Made by a program: the position numbers and the translations under genes. Of a DNA stretch of 64,000 nucleotides, positions 46,530 through 56,260 are shown piece after piece (within the stretch, counting starts at the first letter, position 1; each line of letters begins with the position of its first letter). This stretch comes from CAIUMH01 sp963758555. Its GTDB lineage: Bacteria > Actinomycetota > Acidimicrobiia > Acidimicrobiales > RAAP-2. The stretch lies in the NCBI GenBank assembly GCA_963758555.1, contig CAVWVW010000003.1, positions 1,922,001 to 1,986,000 on the forward strand, in the 5' to 3' direction. The notes beneath the pieces are model-generated. The model was not told the DNA's origin and did no database searches. It saw nothing but the letters and a program-made list of their open reading frames with translations.

Positions 46530-46544
46530 TTAGAACAGTTACAA
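46530..46544. promoter_or_regulatory. putative Zur/Fur box between znuA and zur
   Basis: A 7-1-7 imperfect palindrome TTAGAAC-A-GTTACAA, AT-rich against the local background, fills the middle of the 45-nt divergent spacer. It covers TACAAT, a likely sigma-A minus-10 element six bases before the zur ATG, so zur mRNA is probably leaderless. Confidence 0.55.
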
Positions 46545-46551
46545 TCTAGAG

Positions 46552-46959
46552 ATGACCGACCAGCAGCTGCCTCCGGCGCGGATGACCCGCCAACGGCGCG
46601 CCGTCCAAGAGGCGCTGGCGTCGACGACGACCTTCTGCTCGGCTCAGGACCTGCACGCGTCGCTGCGCACCGAAGGCACGACGATCAGCCTGGCCACTGT
46701 CTACAACCAGCTCCGCCAGATGGCGGAGCGTCACGAGGTCGACCTCATCCGCACCGAGGCGGGCGAAGCCCTCTGGCGCCGATGCGGCGCAGGTGCGCAC
46801 CACCACCACCTCGTGTGCCGCAGCTGTGGCGAGGTCGAAGAGCTCGAAGCCCCCGTCGTCGAGCAGTGGGCGAGCGACGTGGCGAGCGGTTCGGGCTACA
46901 CCGAGCTCAGCCACTCCGTAGAGATCTCCGGGATCTGCCCCCGCTGCGCCCATGGCTGA
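46552..46959 (+). CDS. zur: Fur family regulator, probably zinc-responsive Zur
   Basis: A 135-residue Fur protein. The winged helix includes RMTRQRRAVQEAL and ISLATVYNQLRQMA, followed by the metal site HHHHLVCRSCG and the C-terminal CPRC pair for structural zinc. Divergent position to znuABC points to zinc as the effector. The last 8 nt overlap pgeF. Confidence 0.92.
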   Translation: MTDQQLPPARMTRQRRAVQEALASTTTFCSAQDLHASLRTEGTTISLATVYNQLRQMAERHEVDLIRTEAGEALWRRCGAGAHHHHLVCRSCGEVEELEAPVVEQWASDVASGSGYTELSHSVEISGICPRCAHG

Positions 46960-47749
46960 GCAGGCCCGCCGCTCGGGCCTCGAGGTCCTCGCGCTCACCG
47001 AGCTCGCTCCCCTCGGCGTCGAGGCCTTCGTGAGCACCCGGGCCGGAGGGGTCTCGAAGGGGCCCTACGCCTCGCTGAACCTGGCGCTCCACGTGGGTGA
47101 CGAGATCGACGACGTCCTGGTGAACCGGGCGCGCTTCGCCGAGGCGGCTGGCTGCGAGCCCTCCGACCTGGTCTTCATGGACCAGATCCATGGCGCCCGC
47201 GTGGCGAGCGTGGGCGAGGACGAGCGAGGCCGAGGCGCCTTCGAGGCCGACCACGCGCTCAGCGCCACCGACGCCCTGGTCACCACGACACCCGAGCTGC
47301 GCATCGTCGTCCTCGTCGCAGACTGCGCGCCTGTGGTCCTCGTCGATCCCGACCACCGAGTCCTCGGGGTGGCGCACGCCGGGTGGCGCGGGGTCGCAGC
47401 CGACGTCCTCGGGGCGACGGTGCGGGCCATGGAGGCTCTCGGAGCTCAGGCCAGCTCGCTGCGCTGCGTCATCGGCCCGACGATCAGCGCGGGCCGCTAC
47501 GAGGTGGGCGACGAGGTGATCGATGCCGTCGGCAGGCAGCTGGGATCGATCGAGGGATGCGTCGATGGCACGTCGGAGCGTCCGCACCTGGATGTGGCAG
47601 CTGCTGCTCGACGAAGCCTGCTGCTCGCCGGCGTGCCAGAGGACGCCGTCATCGTGACCGCGGAGCGCTCGGACGACGAGCCCTTCTTCTCTGCTCGACG
47701 AGCGCGACCTTCCGGGCGCTTCGGCCTCGTCGCTCACCTCGTCGCGTGA
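46952..47749 (+). CDS. pgeF: PgeF/YfiH multicopper-type purine nucleoside or MurNAc-peptide quality enzyme
   Basis: A 265-residue member of the YfiH/LACC1 family. FVSTRAGGVSKGPYASLNL, MDQIHGARV, ADCAPVVLVD and GVAHAGWRGVAADVL carry the conserved Cys and His residues of the active site. In Escherichia coli PgeF edits UDP-MurNAc-L-Ser; other members act as purine nucleoside phosphorylase or oxidase. Its place beside murL and murD2 favours the wall role here (inference). Confidence 0.9.
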   Translation: MAEQARRSGLEVLALTELAPLGVEAFVSTRAGGVSKGPYASLNLALHVGDEIDDVLVNRARFAEAAGCEPSDLVFMDQIHGARVASVGEDERGRGAFEADHALSATDALVTTTPELRIVVLVADCAPVVLVDPDHRVLGVAHAGWRGVAADVLGATVRAMEALGAQASSLRCVIGPTISAGRYEVGDEVIDAVGRQLGSIEGCVDGTSERPHLDVAAAARRSLLLAGVPEDAVIVTAERSDDEPFFSARRARPSGRFGLVAHLVA

Positions 47750-47774
47750 GACGGGCCATAGCATCGTGGGTGCC

Positions 47775-49074
47775 ATGAGCGACGCTGCCACCTTTCGCTA
47801 CGTCGGCGTGGACCTCGACCCGACCACCTCGACCGTCACGTGTCGCTTCGCCCTCGGCGACGACGACTTCGTCGAGACGGCCGTGCTGCCCGGTGGCGAC
47901 CTCGCCCGTCCCGGCGTCGCCGAGGCCGCCGAGCTCTACTGCCTGCTCGCTGGCGTCTCCTACTTCAAGACCCGGGCCCCCTCGACGCATCGATCTCGGG
48001 CCCCTGGCCACCACCGCCGCCGAGCGCTCCTTCCTCACCACCTTCTTCCTCGCCGGGCTGGGTGAGTTCGCCTTGAAGAACGGCCTCGACCTCAGCGGGC
48101 TCACCATCGAGGGCCCCGAGGCTTCTGACCGCTCGACGGCAGAGGGCTTCGATCCCGACTCGGTCCTCATCCCCTTCGGCGGTGGGCTCGACTCGATCGT
48201 CACGGTCGCCGAGCTCGCCCCCCAGACGAAGCGGGCGGCGCTCTTCGTCGCGGAGCGGCCCGGCGCTCGCTTCGAGGCCCTCGAGGCCGCGGCAGCGGTC
48301 ACCGGCCTTCCTGTGCTGCGGGCGGAGCGCAGCCTCGACGAGAAGGTCCTCACCTCGAGCGCCCACGGCTACCTCAACGGGCACGTCCCCGTCACCGGCA
48401 TCCTCTCGGCGCTCGGCGTGCTCACCGCGGTGGCCCACGGCTTCGGTGCCCTGGCGATGTCCAACGAGCGCTCGGCATCGTCAGCCACCACCGGCGGGCC
48501 CTTCGGCGACGTCAACCACCAGTGGAGCAAGGGTGCGGCCTTTGAGGAGGGCTTCCGAGCCCTGGTGGGCGCTCGCCTCCAGGGCTTCGAGTACTTCTCC
48601 TGGCTCAGGGATCGCTCCGAGGGCTCGATCGCCGCCGTCTTCGCCACCTTGCGCGACTACCACCCGGTCTTCCGCAGCTGCAACCGCTCGTTCCACCAAG
48701 ACCCCGCTGCTCGCTTGGACCACTGGTGCGGGGTGTGCGACAAGTGCCTCTTCATCGACCTCGTGCTCGCACCGTTCTTGAGCGCACACGAGCTCGAAGC
48801 CATCTTCGGTCAACCCGAGCCCCTCGAGAACGAGGACCTTCGAGAGCAGCTGGCGATCTTGGTCGGCGCACACGAGGGAACGAGGCCCTTCGAGTGCGTC
48901 GGGGACGAGGCCGAGTGCGCCGAGGCGCTGCTCGCCACTGCCCAACGCCCTGACCGAGCCGACAGCCCCCTCATCCAGGGCCTCGCCGACCAGCTCTCTC
49001 CCCCACCACACGACGACCACGACAGCCCCACGTGGATTCCGGAGCGCTATGCGCCACGCCATCGGCTGGGCTGA
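47775..49074 (+). CDS. murL: MurL, UDP-MurNAc-L-Ala-L-Glu epimerase (one frameshift)
   Basis: MurL flips the terminal L-Glu of UDP-MurNAc-L-Ala-L-Glu to D-Glu in an ATP-using reaction. The protein has an ATP-pyrophosphatase-like loop PFGGGLDSIVTVAEL, AMSNERSASS, and Cys-rich SCNRSF and CGVCDKCLF segments that are family-typical. An insertion in the C-run near 47978 breaks the frame; the N-terminal portion (YVGVDLDPTTSTV) and the rest join to about 432 residues. The 3' end overlaps murD2 by 26 nt. Confidence 0.87.
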
Positions 49075-50380
49075 TCTCGGGGGTTCGAGGGTCGGCGTCT
49101 TCGGCGTTGGCGTCGAGGGGCGCTCGACGGTCCGTCGACTGGGCACGCTCGGGATCGACGCCGTGCTCGTCGACGATGACCCCTCGGCGACCCTCGCTGG
49201 CCACGAGGTCCTGGCCACCGACGAGGGCGGCCTGGAGGCGCTCACCCGCTGCGAGGTCATCATCAAGAGCCCGGGGATCTCACGCTATCGGCCCGACGTG
49301 GCTGGCCTCGAGGACCACGGCATCGCCGTGGTCGGTGGTGTCGGCCTCACCATCCACGACGCCGATCGCTCCAAGGTCGTGTGCGTCACGGGCACCAAGG
49401 GCAAGTCCACGACCGCCTCGCTGCTCGGCCACCTGCTCAGTGGCCTCGGCGTGCGCGCCGAGGTGACTGGCAACCTCGGACGGCCTCCCTTCGACCCCGA
49501 CGTGCCCGGTGACCTCGACCTGCTCGTGATCGAGACCTCGAGCTTCCAGGCCTGCGACGTGGCCGACGCCCCTGGGCTCGTGGCCGTCACCTCGCTGGCG
49601 GTCGATCACGTGGACTGGCACGGCTCGCCCGAGCGCTACGTGGCCGACAAGCTCTCGCTCACCTCGCTGCCCGGCGCCGGCATCACGATCGCCCAGGGTC
49701 GAAGCGCGCCGTTGCGCGCAGCGCGCGAGCTGCTCGGCGGCGACGTCCGCTGGGTGGAAGGTCTCGCCGGGAGCTGGGCCGAGCCGCTCGGCCTCGTGGG
49801 CACGCACAACCTGGCGAACGCCGAGGTTGCCCGTGCGGTGCTCGTGGCCCTCGAGATCGAGGGCGCAGAGGACGACGAGGCGCTGGCTGCCGCCGCCGCC
49901 GGCTTCGACGGGCTCCCCGGACGCCTCAACCTGGTGGCGACGCGAGGCGGGGTGTCGTTCATCGACGACTCGCTCGCCACCAACGTGCTCCCCACGCTGG
50001 CCGCTCTCGACTCGTTCCCCCACGAGCGCCTCGCCCTCCTCCTCGGCGGCCACGATCGAGGCGTCGACTACGCCGAGCTCGTCGAGGTGCTGGCGCGGCG
50101 AGCCGCCCCCACCTTGGTGCTCGGCCTGCCGGCGTCTGGTCCACGCCTCGTCGAGGCCATCGCCGCGGCCACCTCGTCGACCGAGACCGCAGCGGTGGGC
50201 TCGGTGGCCGAGGCGGTCGGCGTGGGTGCCGCCTGGGTGGGCGACGAAGGCGCGGTGCTGCTCTCCCCCGCTGCGCCGAGCTTCAGCCAGTTCGCCAGCT
50301 GGAAGGAGCGCTCGGAGGCCTTTCGTGCGGCGGTCGACGACCTGCTTGACGAACCGCCCGCCGAGGCCCACCCACGCTGA
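49049..50380 (+). CDS. murD2: MurD2, UDP-MurNAc-L-alanine--L-glutamate ligase
   Basis: A 443-residue Mur ligase: Rossmann-like N-domain (VGVFGVGVEGRSTVRRL), ATP loop VTGTKGKSTTASLLG, the central SLAVDHVDWHGSPERY segment and a C-terminal domain with FIDDSLATNVLPTLAAL. Normal MurD adds D-Glu; overlap with murL identifies the variant that adds L-Glu, as described in xanthomonads. No frameshift. It ends the zur-pgeF-murL-murD2 run. Confidence 0.87.
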   Translation: MRHAIGWADLGGSRVGVFGVGVEGRSTVRRLGTLGIDAVLVDDDPSATLAGHEVLATDEGGLEALTRCEVIIKSPGISRYRPDVAGLEDHGIAVVGGVGLTIHDADRSKVVCVTGTKGKSTTASLLGHLLSGLGVRAEVTGNLGRPPFDPDVPGDLDLLVIETSSFQACDVADAPGLVAVTSLAVDHVDWHGSPERYVADKLSLTSLPGAGITIAQGRSAPLRAARELLGGDVRWVEGLAGSWAEPLGLVGTHNLANAEVARAVLVALEIEGAEDDEALAAAAAGFDGLPGRLNLVATRGGVSFIDDSLATNVLPTLAALDSFPHERLALLLGGHDRGVDYAELVEVLARRAAPTLVLGLPASGPRLVEAIAAATSSTETAAVGSVAEAVGVGAAWVGDEGAVLLSPAAPSFSQFASWKERSEAFRAAVDDLLDEPPAEAHPR

Positions 50381-50712
50381 CGCCTTGGTGGTTCCTCGGT
50401 GAGCTGGATCCTCGGTGGCGAGGGCGACGACCGAGGGGTGGCGCAGCGCTCGGTGATCCAACCGATGGTGCTCAGCCGGTGTGAATCGCGCGAGCAACCA
50501 CAAGATGTTGGGTCAGTCGAACACATGGCTCTCGACAATCGTGGCGTAATTGGATCGCAAGGCGAGCTCACTGGCCGCTGCCGTGGGTGGCGTGGCGATC
50601 GCCAGCCCGGAGAGGAAACGTCCGCTCACCACGGTTGATGACTCGAGTGCTCCCGAACCTTCCACAAGAAAAGTTTTTTTGTGCTCGCCAATGACTGCGT
50701 GCTACCTTTCTC
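50381..50712. other. non-coding stretch between murD2 and the riboswitch
   Basis: No convincing gene on either strand. An AT-rich self-complementary stretch at 50663-50683 (CACAAGAAAA facing TTTTTTGTG) could be part of a promoter or a weak terminator for murD2; the promoter for the riboswitch transcript should lie downstream of about 50600. Confidence 0.5.
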
Positions 50713-50794
50713 TCATTCAGCGAAAAGGCATACCCATCGCAAGGTGGGGACGCAAAGCCACGGGACCCAAGCGGTCAGCCGAGCTACCGAACGA
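50713..50794 (+). promoter_or_regulatory. cyclic-di-GMP-I (GEMM-I) riboswitch upstream of the GH26-like gene
   Basis: The core matches GEMM-I: AAAAGGCATACCC, a stem capped by the GNRA loop GCAA, then GGTGGGGACGCAAAGCC with the conserved adenine that stacks between the ligand guanines, then the CCCAAGC tetraloop-receptor region and a closing GAGCTACCG. The outer stem can form between TCATTCAG and CCGAACGA with two mismatches. The Shine-Dalgarno AAGGAG begins on the last base of that stem and leads to the GTG 6 nt on, so control is most likely at translation initiation. Confidence 0.93.
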
Positions 50795-50805
50795 AGGAGC
50801 AGGCA

Positions 50806-52125
50806 GTGCCTCTCAGTACCTCTTCCTCCCCCTCGGGTGTCCGCTCGTCGCGGCTCGGGAAGCGAGTCTCCCGGACTGCGATGGTCACCTCCCTGGCCGC
50901 AGCGTGCGCCTCAGGCCTGGTGGCGTTCCAGCCCTTCGCCTCGTCGGGGGCTGCCTCCCTGCACAAGCCAAGCGCCACCACCTCGGCGTCTGCCGCGAGC
51001 CCGACGCCGAAGCGTCTCTCTAAGATCGCCGCTGCAGCGCACGCGCTTCGTCTGCATGGCGCCACCGTCGCCGCGCCGCGCGCGACGCCAGCGTCAGGCG
51101 TGACGACGGGCTCACCGCAGGGCGGGTCGAGCGCCGACACCTCGAGTGCAGTCAGCCCAGCGCTGGCGAAGGCCTCCACCCAGGTGAGCGGTGCGAACCT
51201 GCTGGCGAGCCCCGCTCCGACTGCGGCCGCGCCACCGGTCGTCGCACCGCTCTCGTTGATCCGCCCGGCTCTGACCAGCACCACCTTCAGCAACGAGATC
51301 GGCTTCTTCAACGACGGCTCCTCGCCCACGGCGGCAGCTCAGACGCTCGGGATCAGCCAGTTCCCGTTCCTGATGGAGTTCTCCCCTGGATCGAGCACGA
51401 CCACCATCGCCGCAGGGGTGTCGTGGGTGGCACAGTACGCGGACGCCTACGGCGCCCGCCTCATCGCTCCGTTCAACATGCTCCCGGACTCGGGCGTGAG
51501 CGCCGCACAGGCCGTGGACGGTGCGATGAACCAGACCGCGATCAACTTCGCGCAGAACCTGGTCGCCAACGGTCAGGCTGACGCGGTGATCCGCATCGGC
51601 TGGGAGTTCAACGGCGGCTGGTTCCCCTGGGGCACGGAGGCCATGTCGCCCGCACAGTTCCTGAGCATCTGGAGCCAAGAGGTCGACTCGATGAAGTCGG
51701 TGCCGGGTGAGCACTTCCTCTTCTACTGGAACCCCACGGTGGACGCCAACAACACCTGCTCGCAGTACCTCCCGCCGGCGGGAGAGGTCGACATCGTCGG
51801 CCTCGACCTCTACGACCAGACCAACGGCGCCTGGCCCGGAGCCCCCGCCGCCTGGCAGAGCTACCTCACCGCTCCGTGCGGCTTGGACTACATCGCCTCG
51901 GTGGCAGCGTCACGCAACCTCCAGATCGGCTTCGGCGAGTGGGGCCTGGGCTACAACCCCGGCGCCAACGGAGGCGACGACCCGTACTTCGTGACGCAGT
52001 TCGTCCAGTGGTGCGAGACCCACCCCGTCCTCTTCGCCAACCTCTGGGATGACGGCGACCAGTTCTTCAACGGCAGCCACCCGAACTCGGTCGCCGCCCT
52101 CAAGGCTGCGCTGGCACAGGGCTAG
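50806..52125 (+). CDS. secreted GH26-like glycoside hydrolase under c-di-GMP control
   Basis: A 439-residue exported protein: signal-like segment at 23-50, a Ser/Ala/Thr/Pro-rich linker to about 155, then a TIM-barrel domain. RIGWEFNGGWFPWG holds the acid/base candidate Glu267, and IGFGEWGLGY the nucleophile candidate Glu378, matching clan GH-A family 26 (mannanase/xyloglucanase-like). Polysaccharide target unknown: it could trim the cell's own matrix. The GTG start is set by AAGGAG right after the riboswitch. Confidence 0.85.
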   Translation: MPLSTSSSPSGVRSSRLGKRVSRTAMVTSLAAACASGLVAFQPFASSGAASLHKPSATTSASAASPTPKRLSKIAAAAHALRLHGATVAAPRATPASGVTTGSPQGGSSADTSSAVSPALAKASTQVSGANLLASPAPTAAAPPVVAPLSLIRPALTSTTFSNEIGFFNDGSSPTAAAQTLGISQFPFLMEFSPGSSTTTIAAGVSWVAQYADAYGARLIAPFNMLPDSGVSAAQAVDGAMNQTAINFAQNLVANGQADAVIRIGWEFNGGWFPWGTEAMSPAQFLSIWSQEVDSMKSVPGEHFLFYWNPTVDANNTCSQYLPPAGEVDIVGLDLYDQTNGAWPGAPAAWQSYLTAPCGLDYIASVAASRNLQIGFGEWGLGYNPGANGGDDPYFVTQFVQWCETHPVLFANLWDDGDQFFNGSHPNSVAALKAALAQG

Positions 52126-52316
52126 GGCACAGAGGGCTCCCAGCGCTCACTGCTGCCGCCCTGCGCTCAGGTCGCCGGCTCTAGGGTGCGAAGGTGACTC
52201 CTCCTCCCCCGACGAGGTCGCAAGCATCTGACGTCAGCGTCGTCGCGGCCCTCTCCTGGGTGCCGCGGCTGCTTGGTGGCCTCTCGGAGGAGCCGAGCAT
52301 CGGTACTGCGTAGTCA

Positions 52317-53300
52317 GTGGAGCGGCGAGGTCTGACGAAGCGCTACGTCATCGCCACGTGTGGCCTCGCGATCTCGGCGATGGTGCTCGTCGGAGCGCTG
52401 CTGCTGGTCGGCGAGCCAGGCACCCCGAGCCCCGAGGGGACCCAAGGCACAGGGCACCACAGCCTCTTCGCCAGCCAGATCGGCATCTACGACAAGCAGA
52501 GCTCGCACGCCGACGAGCAGAGGGCGCTCGGGATCGACACCTTCCCCTTCGCCCTCACGTTCCTTCGCGGCGCCTCAAGAGCGACGATGACGAGCTCAGC
52601 AGCGGGGCTCGCCGAGCGAGCGAACCGCCTCCACGCGAGGCTCATCGCTCCCTTCAACATGCTCCCCGATCACGGCGTCACCCCTCAGCAGGCCGTGGCA
52701 GGGGCGATGGACGCCACCGCCCGCTCGTTCGCCCAGAGCCTGGTGGCCAACGGCCAGTCCGACGCCATCGTCAGGATCGGCTGGGAGATGAACGGCTCGT
52801 GGTTCCCGTGGGGAGCCACGTCGATGGACCCTCACCAGTTCCTGGCCATCTGGCACCAGGAGGTGACCGCCATGAGGGCGGTCCCCGGCCAGCATCTCCT
52901 CTTCTTCTGGAATCCCACGATCGACACGCAGCACAGCTGTGCTCAGTGGCTCCCGCCCGCCGGCGAGGTCGACGTCATCGGCCTCGACGTCTTCGACCAG
53001 ACGCCGGGCCGGTGGCTCGGACCTGAGCGAGCATGGCAGTCCTACCTCACCGCACCCTGCGGGCTCGACTTCGTCGCGGCCACGGCCCGAGCGCGTCACC
53101 TCAGCCTCGGTCTCGGCGAGTGGGGCCTGGGCTACGACCCGGGCCTCAACGGGGGCGATGATCCGTACTTCGTCGAGAAGGTCGCCCAGTGGTCAGAGGT
53201 CCACCACGTCGTCTTTGCCGACCTCTGGAACGATCACGACGCCTTCTTCGGCGGCGCCTCTCCCTTGTCGGTCGAGGCGCTCAAGGCATCGATGAACTGA
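52317..53300 (+). CDS. second secreted/membrane-anchored GH26-like paralogue
   Basis: A 327-residue protein with one N-terminal span (residues 11-32, uncleaved anchor or signal) and the same catalytic domain as its upstream neighbour: RIGWEMNGSWFPWG (Glu157) and LGLGEWGLGYDPG (Glu268). The long low-complexity linker of the paralogue is missing. Shared segments such as LIAPFNMLPD and QSYLTAPCGLD show tandem duplication. It has no riboswitch of its own and lies 191 nt downstream; co-transcription is possible. Start GTG is assumed. Confidence 0.82.
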   Translation: MERRGLTKRYVIATCGLAISAMVLVGALLLVGEPGTPSPEGTQGTGHHSLFASQIGIYDKQSSHADEQRALGIDTFPFALTFLRGASRATMTSSAAGLAERANRLHARLIAPFNMLPDHGVTPQQAVAGAMDATARSFAQSLVANGQSDAIVRIGWEMNGSWFPWGATSMDPHQFLAIWHQEVTAMRAVPGQHLLFFWNPTIDTQHSCAQWLPPAGEVDVIGLDVFDQTPGRWLGPERAWQSYLTAPCGLDFVAATARARHLSLGLGEWGLGYDPGLNGGDDPYFVEKVAQWSEVHHVVFADLWNDHDAFFGGASPLSVEALKASMN

Positions 53301-53410
53301 GGAGTCCCAAGGGTCACGCCCCGGGGACTGCTCGCTGCGATGGGCTGCTGAGCGCCGTGTGTCAGCGTCGGTGCCGGTGTCGGTGTCGCGGTGAGCTTAG
53401 AAGTGCTGGC

Positions 53411-54004
53411 TCACTGCGTCCGGCGAGCTGAGCGACGGCGGGTCGCCAGCACGAGGGTGGCCCCTCCGCCGATGAGGATCAAGCCGCCGATCGTCATGGC
53501 GGCGATGTCCGCACCCGTGAAGGCCAGGCTCGACGTCGCTGCCGTGGTCTGCGCGGAGATGGGGTCGAAGAAGGCGCTCTGGTCGACCGGTCCGTTCGGG
53601 CCGGGTCCGTCGAGAGCGATGTCATCGACACCCAAGCTGATGGCGATCGGCGTGCCGCCGTTGATGACCACGTGAGGACCGTTGGTGTCGACCCAATCGA
53701 TGGTCAGGCACACGCTGCCGTTCGAGTCTGCCGTCACCGTCGAGGTCTGGACGTGGTTGACCGACACGTTCACCGTGGCGTTCGGGTTGAAGCCCTCCAC
53801 GCAGTACGAGCCGCTGGAGCCGAAGTACACCTGGAGCGTGGGGCCCTTGTCGTTGAGGGTGAAGGGACCGGGGCCGTTCGGCAGCGTCGTGGTGCTCGGC
53901 GGGTACCCGGTCGCTGCGCCCGCAGACGCGCTCATCAGGGGCACTGCCACGGTGGCGAGCCCTGCGACAAGGGCCGCCGTTGCAATGATGTTGGTCCTTC
54001 GCAT
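53411..54004 (-). CDS. LAxTG sortase-anchored surface protein
   Basis: A 197-residue cell-wall protein with an N-terminal signal peptide (ATAALVAGLATVAVPLMSASAGA) and a C-terminal sorting signal: LAFTG, a hydrophobic span (IAAMTIGGLILIGGGATLVLA) and the basic tail TRRRSARRTQ. This LAxTG form is used by class E sortases in Actinobacteria. The middle contains two Cys (SYCVEG, SVCLTI) and beta-rich sequence resembling an Ig-like fold. GAGGGA lies upstream of the ATG. No sortase is in the window. Confidence 0.8.
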   Translation of the reverse strand: MRRTNIIATAALVAGLATVAVPLMSASAGAATGYPPSTTTLPNGPGPFTLNDKGPTLQVYFGSSGSYCVEGFNPNATVNVSVNHVQTSTVTADSNGSVCLTIDWVDTNGPHVVINGGTPIAISLGVDDIALDGPGPNGPVDQSAFFDPISAQTTAATSSLAFTGADIAAMTIGGLILIGGGATLVLATRRRSARRTQ

Positions 54005-54099
54005 GAGACTCCCTCTAGCTCTGACAGCGAAGAGGGTTCGCTGTCATCTACCACCGCACGATCGCTGGACCGCCTGTGATCGTCCCTGCCATTGTCGCT

Positions 54100-55963
54100 C
54101 TAGGGCGTCCCGGACACGTCCCAAGCGGGACTCTCGGGCTTGATCAGCTGGCTGGGTGCAGCATAGCTGCTGGTCACCACCCCTTTTGGACCTCGGACGC
54201 CGATCGACAGCGTAAGGGGGTTGAAGCTTGACTGAGGGATCCAACGAAGGTGCAGGACGCTGTGCACGGTCGCTTTCGGGATGACGGTGACGAAGCTGAT
54301 CGTCGCCTTCTGGCCTGGGAGGACGTCGACGGAGCGCTGAACCAGCACCAACCCCGATTCGGGTACGCCTCCCGCCGCTTGCGATCCTCGAGGGCTCCAG
54401 AGGCAGACGAGCCCCGCATACTCACCCGGAACATGGGTGTTGATGCCGTCTGGGCCGAGCTGGTACGAAGCGCTCTGGCCGGCCGGGGCGCTGTTGGCGA
54501 CCGTCACCGTCGTCGCCACGTCAGCATCCCCCGAGGCCGTCACCGAGATCTGCTGGCTGACCGACGAGTGGATGAAGTAGTCGAGCTTCGCTGCCGTGGC
54601 GCTCTCGACGGCGAGGTGGAAGCTCCGGCGAGGATCGACGTTGTCCACGGCGCCAGAGGCGCCGTAGGCGCGCAGCGTCGCCTCTTGGCTCGGCTGCGCG
54701 TCGTAGAGGATGAGATGACGCCCGCTGATCTCTTGCGCCAGCGCGTGCGCCAGGGCAGACGGCGAGACGTGCTCTTGGCTGAGCTGATCGAAGGTTGAGG
54801 CGGCCACCTGGGAGAGCTCGTCCTTCCGAGCTCCCTCATCGGGGCTGTACTGCTGGTAGAGCGTGTTGAGGAGGAGCGGCTGGACGTTCTCGGCGGTGAC
54901 GGGCGTCGCGATGCCTGGCACCGTGACTGGTCCAGAGAGGCTCAAGAGCGCAGCGAGCGCGTGGACGTCAAGCGCCACCACGCCGTCATCGCTCACCCCG
55001 GTTGCCTGGCGATACATCGCCACCAGATCGCCACCGGTCCACGGGAAGTCGGCGGTGAGGTTGGCTGACTGCCAGATCTGCGTCGGGAGGTCGCCGCCGA
55101 ACACTTTCGCCATCCCAGGAGGGATGGGGAAGTCTGCCGGTGAGCTCAAGGGGTACTGGCCGACGGAGACCGGTGAGTCGACGCTGAGCTTGCCGTCGAC
55201 GGCGTGGATCTGGCCGAGGGAGAGCACCGAGCCCTGGTCCCGCATCTCCGCTTCGTTCTCCGCCGCCAGCAGGTACGTCTTCGGTCCCGTGGACCCGAGG
55301 AACGTGCCCAAGAACGAGAGGACCTGGTGGCCTCGATCGAGCTCGTCGGTGACGTGGGCGATCTTCTCGTTGAACTGCGTCCTCGCGTCCGCCGTCGGAC
55401 CCCAGATGCCGAACGTCGTGCCCTGAAGCGTCGCCAGGGTCGCCGCCGAGCGCTGCACGGTCTGGTTGAGCATCGCCACCGACGCCAGCGACACGTTGGT
55501 CCCGGTGCTTGAGCCGTCCACCTGATCGACGGCGTCGATGAGACGCACCCCCACCGTGGACGCCGCCTTCACGTCGCTCGCCAAGCTGGCTGCCCCGTTG
55601 ATCTGCCAGCCGGCGATCGGCACGTACGACAGGACCGAGAGCGAGAGCGAGTGTGTCGATCGTCGCCTGCGCGTCGGCGGCGTCCTTCGAAGCCGTGACC
55701 AGCTGGCTTCGAGCGGTGGCTCGACCATCGGCGGTGAGCAGCTGGGACTGGTCGCTCTCGAGCTGCGTCACCGCGGCCCGAGCTCGCTCGAGGGATCGCC
55801 GAGCGTCGATGAGGTCCTTGGCAGCGAAGGCGACCGTCAGCCCGAGAGCGACGATGAGCACGGCGGCCAGCGCCCACCCCAGCCAGTGGTGGCCACGTGA
55901 CGCACCTCTCCCGCCTCCCTCTTGGCCGCTGGCCGACGCCTGAGGAGCTGAGGAACCAGTCAT
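54100..55963 (-). CDS. DUF4012 domain protein, membrane-anchored (one frameshift)
   Basis: A protein of about 620 residues. After a short cytoplasmic tail a membrane span (LGWALAAVLIVALGLTVAFAAKD, residues about 29-50) leads to a coiled coil (RSLERARAAVTQLESDQSQL) and the large extracytoplasmic DUF4012 domain, with TYLLAAENEAEMRDQG and FPIPPGMAKVFGG. Such proteins occur with actinobacterial surface-polysaccharide genes; function unknown. One extra base near 55650 splits the coiled-coil part from the rest. Confidence 0.82.
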
Positions 55964-56260
55964 GACAGCGGCCTGAGCAAGCCTGAGAGCAAGGCAGCAG
56001 GAACATCCTGGGTGACCGGTGGCGCTTTGCCGGAGCGGCGCTCCGACACCTCACCGCCTCGAGGACTCACGACCCTTGAGCGTACCAACGGGGGCTTTGC
56101 CAAGGGAGCGAGATACCACCGTCTTGAGTTGGGTCGTAGTCGGACCTAGCTATCGCCCCTCGTCTGCCGTAGATCGATCAAATAGCCTTATCGCTCACGG
56201 CACTCAGAGGGACGTCCGGAAATCAAACGCAGCCCCCACCGAAAGGCAACGAGTCGAGTC

